From Streptomyces rapamycinicus NRRL 5491 (GTDB lineage: Bacteria; Actinomycetota; Actinomycetes; Streptomycetales; Streptomycetaceae), in contig NZ_CP085193.1 of NCBI RefSeq assembly GCF_024298965.1, forward strand, positions 9,362,001 through 9,426,000: a stretch of 64,000 nt of DNA. Reading direction: 5' to 3'. The notes beneath the pieces were generated by a model. That model was not told where the DNA came from. It did not search any database and worked only from the letters and a program-made list of their open reading frames with translations. The translations under genes and the position numbers were made by a program. Shown here in pieces: positions 17,070 to 26,235 of this stretch (positions within the stretch are counted from its first letter, which is position 1; each line of letters opens with the position of its first letter).

Positions 17070-18074
17070 ATGGAAATGCGGCGACTGGGCACGCAAGGCC
17101 CGACCGTGTCAGCAATCGGGCTGGGGTGTATGCGGATGTCGAACTACCAGGGCTCGCAAGAGACCGAGACCCGTGAGAGCGAGGCAATCAGCATCGCCAC
17201 GATCCATGCGGCGCTCGATGCAGGGATCAACATGCTTAACACGGGCGACTTCTATGGAATGGGCCACAATGAGATGTTGATCGGTCGGGCGATCAGGGGG
17301 CGGCGTCGCGATGATGCCGTTATCAGCGTCAAATTCGGGGCGCAGCGGTCTCCTACCGGAGCATTTTTGGGCTTCGATATGCGGCCCGCCGCCGTCAAGA
17401 ATTTTGCTTCCTACTCGCTTCAACGGCTGGGTGTCGATGTCATCGACATTTATCAGCCGGGGCGCATCGACCCGAATGTTCCGGTTGAGGATACGGTCGG
17501 CGCTATCGCTGATCTCATCCAGGAGGGAAAGGTCCGTTACCTTGGCCTTTCCGAAGCCAATGCAGAACACCTCCGGCGGGCCCATGCTGTCCATCCTGTC
17601 GCCGCGCTCGAGATCGAGTATTCGCTGGCAACGCGGCTAATCGAGCCGGAGATCCTGCCCACAGCACGAGAGCTTGGAGTTGGCATCGTCGCCTACAGTG
17701 TGGTGGCGCAGGGCCTGCTGTTGGGTAACATCGAATTTCCTCTGCCGGCCGACGATCCCCGCAGCCAAAATTTCCCTCGCTTTCAGGGGGACAATCTTCT
17801 CCACAATCTCGAACGCGTGGCCGTCCTTAAAGATTTGGCGGCGGCAAGGGGTGTCTCGCCGGCACAGGTCGCGATCGCGTGGGTGCTCTCGCGCGGTGAC
17901 GACATCGTGCCGCTGATTGGGATGAGCCGGCCGGGGCGGTTGCCCGAGAATCTCGGCACCTTGGACATTCAACTGAGTCCTGACGAGCTGGCGACGCTCG
18001 ACGAGGCATTCGCACCAGGCGCGATCGTCGGCGATCGGCAGCCCACCCGTTTCAAGCATCTGGCACCGGAGTGA
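17070..18074 (+). CDS. Aldo/keto reductase
   Basis: 334 residues from ATG 17070, with GGAGG about eight bases upstream; GTG 17058 lies inside that ribosome site. TIM-barrel AKR with GLGCMRMSNYQG, the D and Y of the tetrad in NMLNTGDFYGMGHNEML, and the lysine in VISVKFGAQRS. The motif that normally holds the catalytic His reads IDIYQPGRIDPNVPVEDTVG, with no His in that place; this is also my recollection of a subgroup of these proteins. KVRYLGLSEAN and VPLIGMSRPGRLPEN complete the NADPH-binding half. It likely reduces a ketone or aldehyde intermediate of the cluster. Confidence 0.9.
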   Translation: MEMRRLGTQGPTVSAIGLGCMRMSNYQGSQETETRESEAISIATIHAALDAGINMLNTGDFYGMGHNEMLIGRAIRGRRRDDAVISVKFGAQRSPTGAFLGFDMRPAAVKNFASYSLQRLGVDVIDIYQPGRIDPNVPVEDTVGAIADLIQEGKVRYLGLSEANAEHLRRAHAVHPVAALEIEYSLATRLIEPEILPTARELGVGIVAYSVVAQGLLLGNIEFPLPADDPRSQNFPRFQGDNLLHNLERVAVLKDLAAARGVSPAQVAIAWVLSRGDDIVPLIGMSRPGRLPENLGTLDIQLSPDELATLDEAFAPGAIVGDRQPTRFKHLAPE

Positions 18075-18219
18075 AGCCAAATGTGTGACAACGAGCGATC
18101 GCGCTAACGCCACACAGGAGAACGCATCTTGGCTGATATGTAGGCGGTGCAGTACGACAATTATGGTGATCGAACGCAGCACTCTGTGATAGGTACGGTT
18201 GAGCCGAAGGAGTTTTGTA

Positions 18220-18843
18220 ATGCCAGCTACTCCATGGAGAAGGGTCTTGCTTGGCGAGGTCGAGACCGGGATTTCGAAGTTTGAGATTGCGGAAATCGAG
18301 TCGACAGACCCGAATGGTTATGGTACTGGGTTCATTTGGGGTTTCGACGAGCCTCCAACCCTCCCCTACTATCCGGATGAGCCATACAAGGTTCGCAGCG
18401 TGTTGGCACCTCCTGGAGGAGTGCGAGTGTTCGGCGCGCATTTCCCCCCGCTGTCGCGTTTGGCGGAGATGGAATGGTCCCCGGGTTCCGAGGAGCAGAG
18501 GAAGCTCATTAACGCGCAGCCCAGCGGGATTCACTGGTATGACGGCGTTGGGTTTGGATGCTTTCATTCTCACGACAGCATTGCCATCGACACCGTCGTA
18601 AGCGGAACGATCGCAGTTGAGGTATCTGACGGGACCCGTGAAGTCCTTAATTCGGGTGACGTGGTCGTCTTTTGCGGTTCGAATCACCGATGGCAGGTGA
18701 TCTCCGATGAGCCGTGCACCGTACTCGTCACGGAATTCCATGCGACGCGACGCCAGGGTGAGGAGCCTTCCGGAACGATGGAAGACGTGAGGATGCGGAT
18801 CGCCGCGCTAGCAAACGAATCAGAAGTCGGGCAGGAACTCTGA
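18220..18843 (+). CDS. Cupin-domain protein
   Basis: 207 residues from ATG 18220, preceded by GAAGGAG with seven bases spacing; the upstream TTG at 18199 is less likely. The C-terminal half is a single cupin barrel: possible metal ligands in GCFHSHDSIAIDTVVSGTIA and FCGSNHRWQVI, with the GDVVVF strand between. The N-terminal ~100 residues have a proline-rich segment (GFDEPPTLPYYPDEPY, APPGGVRVFGAHFPP). The overall form resembles small cupins next to aromatic/terpenoid degradation genes, whose functions vary from dioxygenase to isomerase. The reaction cannot be named. Confidence 0.8.
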   Translation: MPATPWRRVLLGEVETGISKFEIAEIESTDPNGYGTGFIWGFDEPPTLPYYPDEPYKVRSVLAPPGGVRVFGAHFPPLSRLAEMEWSPGSEEQRKLINAQPSGIHWYDGVGFGCFHSHDSIAIDTVVSGTIAVEVSDGTREVLNSGDVVVFCGSNHRWQVISDEPCTVLVTEFHATRRQGEEPSGTMEDVRMRIAALANESEVGQEL

Positions 18844-18892
18844 CGCAGGCCTCGTCTGTAGAATTTCCTTCCCGAGAACCAGAGGGAAAACC

Positions 18893-20443
18893 GTGTACCT
18901 AACTCAAGGCCTTCACCGCTCTCTTCGAGAGAGCCCGAATGCGCCCGCCACGATCTTCGGCTACCGGGTGCGAACCTTCTCGGATCAGGCCGATCGCGTT
19001 GCCAGGTTTGCCGGAGCGCTCCGAGAGTTCGGGGTGGTCGACGGCGAGAGAGTGGGCATCCTGTCCCACAACTCCGATAAGTATCTCGAGGCGCTCCTTT
19101 CTGTTCCGTGGGCCAACGGCGTGGTTAACCCGGTCAACTACCGCTGGAGCCCAGCTGAGATTATCTACTCGCTGAAGGAGTCTGAAACCGAGATTCTTCT
19201 GGTCGATGACACGTTCGCCCCGGTCGTTTCCGAATTGCGCCAGGGATATGAGGGACTGCGTGTCGTCGTCTACATGGGCGATGGGCCGCCGCCGCTCGAA
19301 GATGCCGTCGGTTACGAAGACTTGATCGCTAAGACCGCTCCGCTAGCCGACTCGGTGCGCGGCGGGGATGCGCTCGCCGGGCTGTTCTACACCGGTGGCA
19401 CGACGGGATTCCCGAAAGGGGTTATGCTCAGCCATGCCAACATCCTGATCTCCGCGTTCGGCAGCCAGGCCTCGTGTCCCTTCGTCGTCCCGAGCGGGCG
19501 CACGTTGCATGTCGCACCGATGTTCCACCTCGCCGATCTCGCGATGTGGGTCGCCCAGTTGATGCTCGGGGGCGCGCACGTTGTTCTCCCCAACTTCGAC
19601 CCTCCAGCGGTCATGGCTGCCATCGACGAGCACCGCGTGACGAACGTCGTGCTGGTGCCCAGCATGGTTCAGATGCTGGTGGACCACCCGGAGTTGGCTC
19701 GATTCGACTTGTCGAGCGTGCGTTACATCGTCTATGGCGCCGAGCCGATCACCGAGGTTCTCCTCAGGCGCGCGATGAGCGCCTTCCCTCAGGCAGATTT
19801 TGTGCAGTGCTATGGCATGACTGAGCTCGCTCCGATGGCCACGATGCTGTCAGGGGAAGATCACCGCCAGGGCACGCGGTTGCGCTCCGCTGGCCGGGTA
19901 GTAGCGCACGCCGAGGTCCGCGTGGTCGACCAGGAGGGCAACGAGGTGCCCCCAGGCACGATCGGCGAGATTGTCGTGCGCGGTGGCCACGTAATGCTCG
20001 GTTACTGGCATAAGCCTGAAGCGACCGCCAGCGCGCTGTGGGACGGATGGATGCACACCGGCGACGGCGGCTATATGGACGACGACGGCTACCTCTTTGT
20101 CGCGGACAGAATCAAGGACGTGATCATCTCGGGAGGCGAGAACGTCTACGCGGCCGAGGTGGAGAACGCCGTCGCCAAGCACCCGGCCGTCGCGGCATGC
20201 GCTGTGGTCGGGGTCCCGGATGACCGCTGGGGCGAACGCGTACATGCGATCGTGGTGGTCAAGCCCGGTGCCCAGAAGCCGACCGAAGAGCAGATCCGCG
20301 AGCACTGCAAGGGGCTGATCGCGGGATACAAGTCGCCCCGAAGCGTGGAGTTCGTCGACGTTCTTCCGATCTCTGGGACAGGAAAGATCGATAAGCGCCA
20401 GCTGAGCGAACCCTACTGGGCTGACTCCCCCAGGAATCGTTAA
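18893..20443 (+). CDS. Acyl-CoA synthetase (AMP-forming, ANL superfamily)
   Basis: 516 residues, full length. P-loop-like A3 motif LFYTGGTTGFPKGVMLSHAN near 165, A5 QCYGMTELAPMATMLSGEDH near 300, A7 MHTGDGGYMDDDGYLFVADR, A8 hinge RIKDVIISGGENVYAAEVEN, and A10 GTGKIDKRQL with the catalytic lysine near the end. It adenylates a carboxylic acid and transfers it to CoA, the entry step before the thiolase encoded downstream. The side-chain pocket cannot be inferred. The GTG start follows AGAGGGAAAA. The same strand and spacing as the neighbours suggest one operon. Confidence 0.94.
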   Translation: MYLTQGLHRSLRESPNAPATIFGYRVRTFSDQADRVARFAGALREFGVVDGERVGILSHNSDKYLEALLSVPWANGVVNPVNYRWSPAEIIYSLKESETEILLVDDTFAPVVSELRQGYEGLRVVVYMGDGPPPLEDAVGYEDLIAKTAPLADSVRGGDALAGLFYTGGTTGFPKGVMLSHANILISAFGSQASCPFVVPSGRTLHVAPMFHLADLAMWVAQLMLGGAHVVLPNFDPPAVMAAIDEHRVTNVVLVPSMVQMLVDHPELARFDLSSVRYIVYGAEPITEVLLRRAMSAFPQADFVQCYGMTELAPMATMLSGEDHRQGTRLRSAGRVVAHAEVRVVDQEGNEVPPGTIGEIVVRGGHVMLGYWHKPEATASALWDGWMHTGDGGYMDDDGYLFVADRIKDVIISGGENVYAAEVENAVAKHPAVAACAVVGVPDDRWGERVHAIVVVKPGAQKPTEEQIREHCKGLIAGYKSPRSVEFVDVLPISGTGKIDKRQLSEPYWADSPRNR

Positions 20444-20587
20444 CCGCTCGAGACAAGGCCTCGAGGAGTCGACCCATGGTGAACACCTCGCGGCGTGCGA
20501 CCGTCCACACCCTAATCCGACGGCGCAATTCATCAACCCGATGCCACCACCAAACTCGGTAGCGCCCTCAGCTACGAAAGGCATCTA

Positions 20588-21874
20588 ATGACTGCAACGG
20601 AAGACATGTTTATCCTGGGCATCGCGAGCACGCCCGTAGGTCGATTTCCTGATCGCACGTTTGTCGACCTGTGTCGCGAGGTGATAACTGAAACTGGCCA
20701 GGACGCTGGCTTCGCCAAGCTTCCGGTCGAGCGTGCATGGTTCTCAAGCGTGTTGATGGACTTCTGGGGCCAGCGTGCGTGCCGTGGACAAGAGATCCTC
20801 ACCCCGTTGTGTGATGAAGACCTGCTCCCGCACGGTCTTTGCATCCAGAACGTGGAGGCCGGCTGCGCGAGCGGGATGATGGCCTTCCTTGGGGCGGTGA
20901 GCGACGTCCTGTCCGGCGAGGCGGAGATCGCGCTCGCGGTCGGGATCGAGAAAATGAGCCACCCTGAGCGACCGCGCGGAGACATCCTTAAATGGATCGA
21001 AGGGACCGCGGGCCAGCTCGAGGGAGATTACTTCTACGATCCACACCGAAAGCTCGCCGCCGAACTCAGCATGGGTTTCAGTCCGGGCGAAGAGGGCCGC
21101 TCGATCGCCATGGATGTCTACGCCCTGTGGGCCCAGGCCCACAGGCAGAAGTTTGGGACGACGGACAAGCAAATCGCGGCCGTCGCTGCGAAGAATCACA
21201 CCAACGCGGTCGACAACCCCCGAGCCCAGTACCGATTCCCGATGACCATCGAGGAGGTACTCGCCGACAGAATGGTCACTGAACCGCTCACGCGCGCCAT
21301 GTGCGCCCCGACGGGTGACGGAGCTGCGGCGGTGCTTGTGTGCTCGCGCGCATATCTGGAAACGCAGCCGCGCGCTGTGCGCGAGCGTGCCCTGCCGATT
21401 CTCGGACACGCCTCTTCCGGCGGCAGCCGATGGTCCTTGTTCGAGAATGACCGTGCAGCCGCTCGGGCGGCCCGACGCGCCTACGAGCGGGCGGGCATCG
21501 GGCCGTCGGATGTGGACCTGGTGGAACTGCACGACGCCACCGCGATCGCAGAAATCCTTCTCATCGAGGATCTGGGCCTCTGCGCCCGAGGGCAGGGCGG
21601 GGCATTCACGGCATCAGGCGCAACAGCGCGCGGCGGTGAGATCCCGGTCAACGTGTCGGGCGGCCTCGTGTCTCGTGGTCACCCGATCGGTGCTACAGGA
21701 ATCATGATGCTTAACGAGGTCACCCTGCAGCTGCGTGGCGAAGCCGGGGCGCTGCAACTACCCCGAGCGCAGGTTGGGCTCGCCGAAAATGGCGGCGGGA
21801 TCGTCGGTCACGACAACGCCGTCTCCGCGGTGACGATCCTCGGTGCGCCCGCTCGCTCAGAAGGAGCACGGTGA
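20588..21874 (+). CDS. Thiolase-family protein, SCP-x type
   Basis: 428 residues. Nucleophile Cys in VEAGCASGMMAFLGAVSD near residue 95, His in VELHDATAIAEI, and the GHPIGATG motif (SRGHPIGATGIMMLNEVTLQ). The last motif is AENGGGIVGHDN, without the second cysteine of degradative thiolases; this is normal for SCP-x/non-decarboxylating thiolases, which cleave branched or steroid-type beta-ketoacyl-CoAs. Some of these need a DUF35/OB-fold partner, and none is encoded next to it. ATG 20588 is preceded by GAAAGG. It follows the acyl-CoA ligase by ~140 bases, consistent with a CoA-linked carbon-carbon cleavage route. Confidence 0.9.
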   Translation: MTATEDMFILGIASTPVGRFPDRTFVDLCREVITETGQDAGFAKLPVERAWFSSVLMDFWGQRACRGQEILTPLCDEDLLPHGLCIQNVEAGCASGMMAFLGAVSDVLSGEAEIALAVGIEKMSHPERPRGDILKWIEGTAGQLEGDYFYDPHRKLAAELSMGFSPGEEGRSIAMDVYALWAQAHRQKFGTTDKQIAAVAAKNHTNAVDNPRAQYRFPMTIEEVLADRMVTEPLTRAMCAPTGDGAAAVLVCSRAYLETQPRAVRERALPILGHASSGGSRWSLFENDRAAARAARRAYERAGIGPSDVDLVELHDATAIAEILLIEDLGLCARGQGGAFTASGATARGGEIPVNVSGGLVSRGHPIGATGIMMLNEVTLQLRGEAGALQLPRAQVGLAENGGGIVGHDNAVSAVTILGAPARSEGAR

Positions 21875-22199
21875 ATCCGAAAGCACGGCACTTAGACGTG
21901 GTCTAAGAGCGGGTCCGCTGCATGAACTGGTGACAGGTTCGGTTAGTCCGCTTGGATGGACGGCTGGGGGCCGTACTCGGCCGCCCCGCTGAGAGTCGAA
22001 GGTACCCAGGAAGAGCACGCTGCAAGGCATGCGATTCGACGGCGCTGCGACGGGAGAGGAAGGGCAGGGGCTTGCCATCACTCCGCTGAAGCCGCCGTTC
22101 GGCGACAGTACTCGCACCCTCACCCCGGCCTGCCCGAGATCGCCCAGCCGGCCCTAAACAGGCAAGTTTCCCGCCCCGACGAATTGACAGAGGTAGAGC
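21875..22199. other. Intergenic region with inverted repeat after the thiolase gene
   Basis: 325 bases without a recognised gene. CTTAGAC (21891-21897), three bases, then GTCTAAG (21901-21907) is a perfect 7-bp inverted repeat just after the thiolase stop. It could be a weak terminator or a regulator site. GACAGAGGTAGAGC directly before 22200 serves as the ribosome site of the next gene. Confidence 0.45.
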
Positions 22200-22769
22200 A
22201 TGGATGTGTTTGAGGCGATGGAGTCGGCCATGACCATGCGGTGGCTGACCGAGGAGCCAGTACCCGATGAGCTGATCGAAAAGTTGATCTGGGCTGGCAC
22301 TAGAGCGGCGAATCCAGCGAACGCTCAACTCTGGGACTTCATCGTGGTTAAGTCACCGGAACAGCGCGCGCTCCTCCACGAAACCATGATCTCACCAGAA
22401 GTGCGAGCGCGTCTCGAGTCACTTGGCGGCGCCAGCGCGAATCCGTTGGCCACCCTCCTGCGAGATGCTCCGGTCCTGATCTTCATCTGTGTATCATCGC
22501 TGGTTCCTGGCGACCCAAGAGAGGATCGCTATAAGTTCTCCGCTCTTTACGGAGCGGCCCAAAATATGATCGTGGCCGCACGGGCGCTGGGCTTGGGAGT
22601 CACCCCGACCGGACTACACCATTTCGCCACTAAGGGCGTCCGAGATCTACTTAATGTGCCCGATCACAAGATCATTGGTGTGACCATGCCGGTGGGTTGG
22701 GCAGCCCGTCCGTTCCGCTCAGTCAAACGAAAGCCGATCGCGGATGTAATCCACTTCGATACTTGGTGA
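22200..22769 (+). CDS. Nitroreductase-family flavoprotein
   Basis: 189 residues, the normal length for an FMN-dependent nitroreductase-fold homodimer. The N-terminal AMTMRWLTEEPVPDELIEKL carries the FMN-phosphate contact, RAANPANAQLWDFIVV the Asn/Gln that face the flavin, and AAQNMIVAARALGLGVTPTG the dimer helix. VTMPVGWAARPFRSVKRKPI closes the fold. Members reduce nitro groups, quinones or enones, or oxidise flavins. Its role in the pathway is unknown. It is co-directional with the monooxygenase cluster and has similarly A/T-rich codon use. Confidence 0.88.
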   Translation: MDVFEAMESAMTMRWLTEEPVPDELIEKLIWAGTRAANPANAQLWDFIVVKSPEQRALLHETMISPEVRARLESLGGASANPLATLLRDAPVLIFICVSSLVPGDPREDRYKFSALYGAAQNMIVAARALGLGVTPTGLHHFATKGVRDLLNVPDHKIIGVTMPVGWAARPFRSVKRKPIADVIHFDTW

Positions 22770-23496
22770 ATCTTTTACGTAACAAACACCATCCGGAGCT
22801 GGAATCGCGGACAGCTGGGCGAACTGGTGAGGCAGGTGGCCGACGGCAATGTGGTACTCACAATGAGTACCGGAGCGATGTCGCTGCCGAGAGTCAACGC
22901 CGAGATGATGAGGTGATTCAGGGCGTGAGCGCAAGTTGCTCCCACGCGACATCAACTCGAGATTCCGGTTAGGATCGCGGTAAGCAGGGGCCCTCCTCTA
23001 TGGAGTTGGTGCCGTGTCCTTCGTTTGCTCTTTCGCTCAAGGGTGACGACCAGGACTGTCGGATGTGGCACGTTGCGGCCTTGTGCGCGCAACTGTGCAA
23101 TACGTGCTTGGCGGGACCAGTTGATGGCTGGACGAGGTGCTGCTGACTCCGCATTTACGTCAAGCCAGGTGGGCTGGTGACGTCACGTACGTCCGCGCCT
23201 TGAAGAATGCCCAGAACTCGGTGCTCATCGGTCCAGACGGAGTCCTCGTTGACCAGTCGACGCCCGACCATCAGTCGCGACGCTCAGCGAGCCCTCGACC
23301 GCAGCAGCTGCGGCGTCGGTTGCTAAATTCCCATTGACAAAGGTGGTCAGAAATCGCCAAAATTGTTTCGATGGCGCGCTGTGCGCGACACCCCGAGCCA
23401 ATCCCAGTGATTGGCTGGCCTCTGTGACATGGCCAAACTTCAGGCAGGGCGCGCGCGGTCCCTTTGTTGCGTAATTGAGGAAGGACGGATTAATTG
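22770..23496. other. Long gene-poor gap inside the catabolic cluster
   Basis: About 725 bases with no protein resemblance on either strand; the few open frames are short and lack ribosome sites. GGTACTCA (22853-22860), CAA, TGAGTACC (22864-22871) is a perfect 8-bp inverted repeat. TTGACA occurs at 23334, but a matching -10 box is weak. GAGGAAGGA just before 23497 is the ribosome site of the NIPSNAP gene. The gap may be the relic of a deleted gene. Confidence 0.45.
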
Positions 23497-23841
23497 ATGT
23501 CGACCGTGCAACTTCGGCGTTACCAGGTTAAGTCGGGCGAAATGGAGGGGTTTGTCGAACGTTGGCATCTGGTGCTGCCCGCGCGGCAACAGTATGGGTT
23601 CGAGGTGCTCTTCGCCTTCGTGGATAGATCCACGAACCAGTTTGTGTGGGCGGTCAGCTACGAAGGAGATAGCGACGACTTTGATGCGGCCGAGAAGCGC
23701 CTGATGGAATCACCCGAAGGTGCGGCCATTCGGGCGGAGTATCAAGCCGCGGATCACCGTGGCAGGCTTCCTGTGGAGCTTCTGGATGATATGTTCATCA
23801 CCAAGGTCGACGTCCTCCATCAGATCTGGCCGACTACTTGA
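23497..23841 (+). CDS. NIPSNAP-family protein
   Basis: 114 residues from ATG 23497 (GAGGAAGGA ten bases upstream). A dimeric alpha/beta barrel of ferredoxin-like type: VQLRRYQVKSGEMEGFVERW, a central VLFAFVDRSTNQFVWAVSYE, and LMESPEGAAIRAEYQ. Small proteins of this fold are often accessory to oxidative degradation genes, but a defined reaction is known for few. Last gene of the cluster; IS1380 copy 2 begins 150 bases later. Confidence 0.82.
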   Translation: MSTVQLRRYQVKSGEMEGFVERWHLVLPARQQYGFEVLFAFVDRSTNQFVWAVSYEGDSDDFDAAEKRLMESPEGAAIRAEYQAADHRGRLPVELLDDMFITKVDVLHQIWPTT

Positions 23842-23991
23842 CCGATACGGTCTCACTCGTAGCCGCCGCTGAGAATCATCAATTGACTCCGACATTTCAT
23901 GTTCGCCGCTAAGCGCGCTCAGATCCGATAGTTCACGCGGTTTCCAGGGGCGCTCGCAGTGCTGGCATGATCGGAGGTGCGTGCACCCTAA

Positions 23992-25670
23992 CCTCGCCGT
24001 TTCGCTAGGGTACGGCGGGTGATGGGGCAGAAATGCGAAAGTGCCTTCCTGACCTGGGACGATGAACCTTGCTGAGGGGTTCTGTCGGTCCAAGCGGAGG
24101 GCACTTTCTACGTGCAGGCTATCTTGCGTCCCCGGGTTCATGTCAGCACCGATGGTTCGGGGGTGGTCGGTCATGCCGGAGCACGGTTGCTGGCGGATCT
24201 TGCCGATGCCACCGGGCTGACCGCCGCGTACTCCACCGCGTTGCGGTCGCTTCGCCCGCGCGGGACCGGACATGATCCGGGCAGGATCATCACCGATCTC
24301 GCGGTGATGCTCGCCGATGGCGGCGAGACCATCACAGATCTGGCCGTACTGCGGGACCAGGCCGAGGTGTTCGGCCCCGTCGCCTCGACACCGACGGCCT
24401 GGCGGCTGCTCGCCGACGTTGCCGAGCGGGCACTGTCTTCTCTGCGCTCGGCCCGTGCCCAGGCCCGGGAAGCCGCCTGGCTGCAGGCCGCCGAACACAG
24501 TGAAAGCATTCCCGCAGTCCGTGCCGCGGGTCGCGTGCTGCCCGGTCTGGTCCTGGACCTCGACGCCACGCTGGTCACCTGCCACTCCGAGAAAGAGCAG
24601 GCCGCACCCACCTACAAGGGCGGCTTCGGCTACCACCCGCTGCTGTGCTTCCTGGCCAACACCGGCGAGGCCATGTCCGGCCGGCTGCGGCCCGGGAACG
24701 CCGGTGCCAACACCGCGAGCGACCACATCACGGTGCTCGACCAGGCGCTCGCGCAGATCCCCGACGCCCACCGGCACGGCACCGACATCCTCGTCCGCAC
24801 CGACAGCGCCGGATCCTCGAAAGCCTTCCTCACCCACGTCCGCGACGTGCGGAAACGAGGAATCCGTACCTCCTTCTCGGTCGGATACGCCATCACCGAA
24901 CCGGTCCGCCGCGCTGTCCGGGCCATTCCCGACCGCCTCTGGCATCCCGCCCTGGACCAGGACGGGACCATGCGTGATGGCGCCGAGATCGCCGAGCTGA
25001 CCGGCATAGTCGACCTGAACGGCTACCCGGCCGGCACCCGCATCATCGTGCGCCGCGAGCGGCCGCACCCCGGAGCCCAACTGTCCCTGTTCGACCAGGA
25101 CGAGGGCCTGCGCCACCAGGTGTTCCTCACCGACACCCCCTACTCCGGCGGCGGCTCCGCCCAGTTCCTCGAGGTCCGTCACCGCGGGCATGCCACCGTC
25201 GAGGACCACATCCGGTGCGGCAAGACCACCGGATTCGGCCGCTTCCCCTCCCGAGACTTCGGCATCAATGCCGTCTGGCTCGAACTCAGCCTCACAGCGA
25301 TCGACCTGCTGGCCTGGACCCGCATCCTGCTCCTGGACGGCGAACTCGCGGCTGCCGAACCGAAGAAGCTCCGCTACCGGCTGCTGCATGTCGCCGCCCG
25401 CCTTACCCGCGGGGGCCGACGCCTGCGCTTGCGGATATCGGTGACCTGGCCCTGGAGACACGAACTGGCCACGGCCTTCCGCCGCCTCGCCGCACTGCCC
25501 CGCCCAGTCGGCTGACCGGCCAACCGCCCCTGCCCGCCCACGACCCGAAGGACCCCGGAGAACCCGACCACCGCGCCGGGACCCCGTCATGCCCAAAGCA
25601 ACGAAACCACCCCGCCCACTCAACCGCTGACGATCAGCGAAGCCTCATCGCCCCAAGCGAAACGGCGAGG
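23992..25670 (+). mobile_element. IS1380-family insertion sequence, copy 2
   Basis: 1679 bp, the same length, orientation and (by eye) the same sequence as 11859-13537, again flanked by CTAA on both sides (23988-23991, 25671-25674). With copy 1 it brackets 10.45 kb holding the monooxygenase-thiolase cluster. The right flank enters immediately into another, degenerate IS1380-type sequence on the opposite strand. Confidence 0.93.
24112..25515 (+). CDS. IS1380-family transposase (copy 2)
   Basis: 467 residues, identical in translation to the transposase at 11979-13382, including the catalytic-region motifs LVLDLDATLVTCHSEKEQAA and ILVRTDSAGSSKAFLTH. The intact frame shows that no decay has occurred since the two copies separated. 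It could mobilise the whole 11859-25670 segment. Confidence 0.95.
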   Translation: MQAILRPRVHVSTDGSGVVGHAGARLLADLADATGLTAAYSTALRSLRPRGTGHDPGRIITDLAVMLADGGETITDLAVLRDQAEVFGPVASTPTAWRLLADVAERALSSLRSARAQAREAAWLQAAEHSESIPAVRAAGRVLPGLVLDLDATLVTCHSEKEQAAPTYKGGFGYHPLLCFLANTGEAMSGRLRPGNAGANTASDHITVLDQALAQIPDAHRHGTDILVRTDSAGSSKAFLTHVRDVRKRGIRTSFSVGYAITEPVRRAVRAIPDRLWHPALDQDGTMRDGAEIAELTGIVDLNGYPAGTRIIVRRERPHPGAQLSLFDQDEGLRHQVFLTDTPYSGGGSAQFLEVRHRGHATVEDHIRCGKTTGFGRFPSRDFGINAVWLELSLTAIDLLAWTRILLLDGELAAAEPKKLRYRLLHVAARLTRGGRRLRLRISVTWPWRHELATAFRRLAALPRPVG

Positions 25671-25674
25671 CTAA

Positions 25675-26235
25675 GCCTCGATCCACCCGTGGCGGTTTGA
25701 AGTGATCTTTTGAGGATTCGACGGGTGGTTCCCGGAGTCGTTGGCTGTGTGCGGGCAGGGGGTATTCGCTGGTCTTCCCAGCTTTTCCACGGTGGCTCCG
25801 GTCGTGCCCGGTTGGCGGGTGGACGGTGGGGTCAGGCTGGTTTGGGTGGGCGGTGGAGGGTGTCGAACAGATGCATCCACGCGTCGTGCCAGGGCCATCG
25901 TCGGGGCGGGTGGAACGTGAGGCGTCTGGCGGACCGGGCCAGGCGTGCGTGGGCGTCGACGAGGTGGCTGCGGAGGGTTGTGGTGATGGCCTTCGCATGG
26001 AAGACCGAGGCCAGGGCCCCGGCGGCCCGCAGCAGGTTGTGGGAGATGGCCCAAAGGATCAGCTAGGCGGGGTTCGCGTTGAACTTCCCCGACGGCAGGT
26101 GGGCCAGGGGTCCGGCCTTGCCGTCGGCGATGGCCTGCTCGATGACCGCGTGGTGGCGGTGCTGGCGTTCGGCCTGCAGTGTGGTGAAGGGGCTGTCGGT
26201 GAAGATGGGGTGGTAGCGCCAGTGCCCTTGCCGGA
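25675..26235 (-). pseudogene. Degenerate IS1380-type transposase, C-terminal third
   Basis: Minus-strand frame with the family C-terminus (ILWAISHNLLRAAGALASVF, then ARLARSARRLTFHPPRRWPW and AWMHLFDTLHRPPKPA), broken by an in-frame TAG near 26064. It differs from the two intact IS1380 transposases, so it is a separate, older element. Its left end touches the right target repeat of IS1380 copy 2; its 5' part is lost at the junction with an integrase-type IS end near 26235. Confidence 0.7.

Noticed and set aside
13538..25674. CTAA at all four IS1380 ends taken as proof of a composite transposon
   Set aside because: Identical inner and outer tetranucleotides are equally explained by insertion preference; kept only as a hypothesis.
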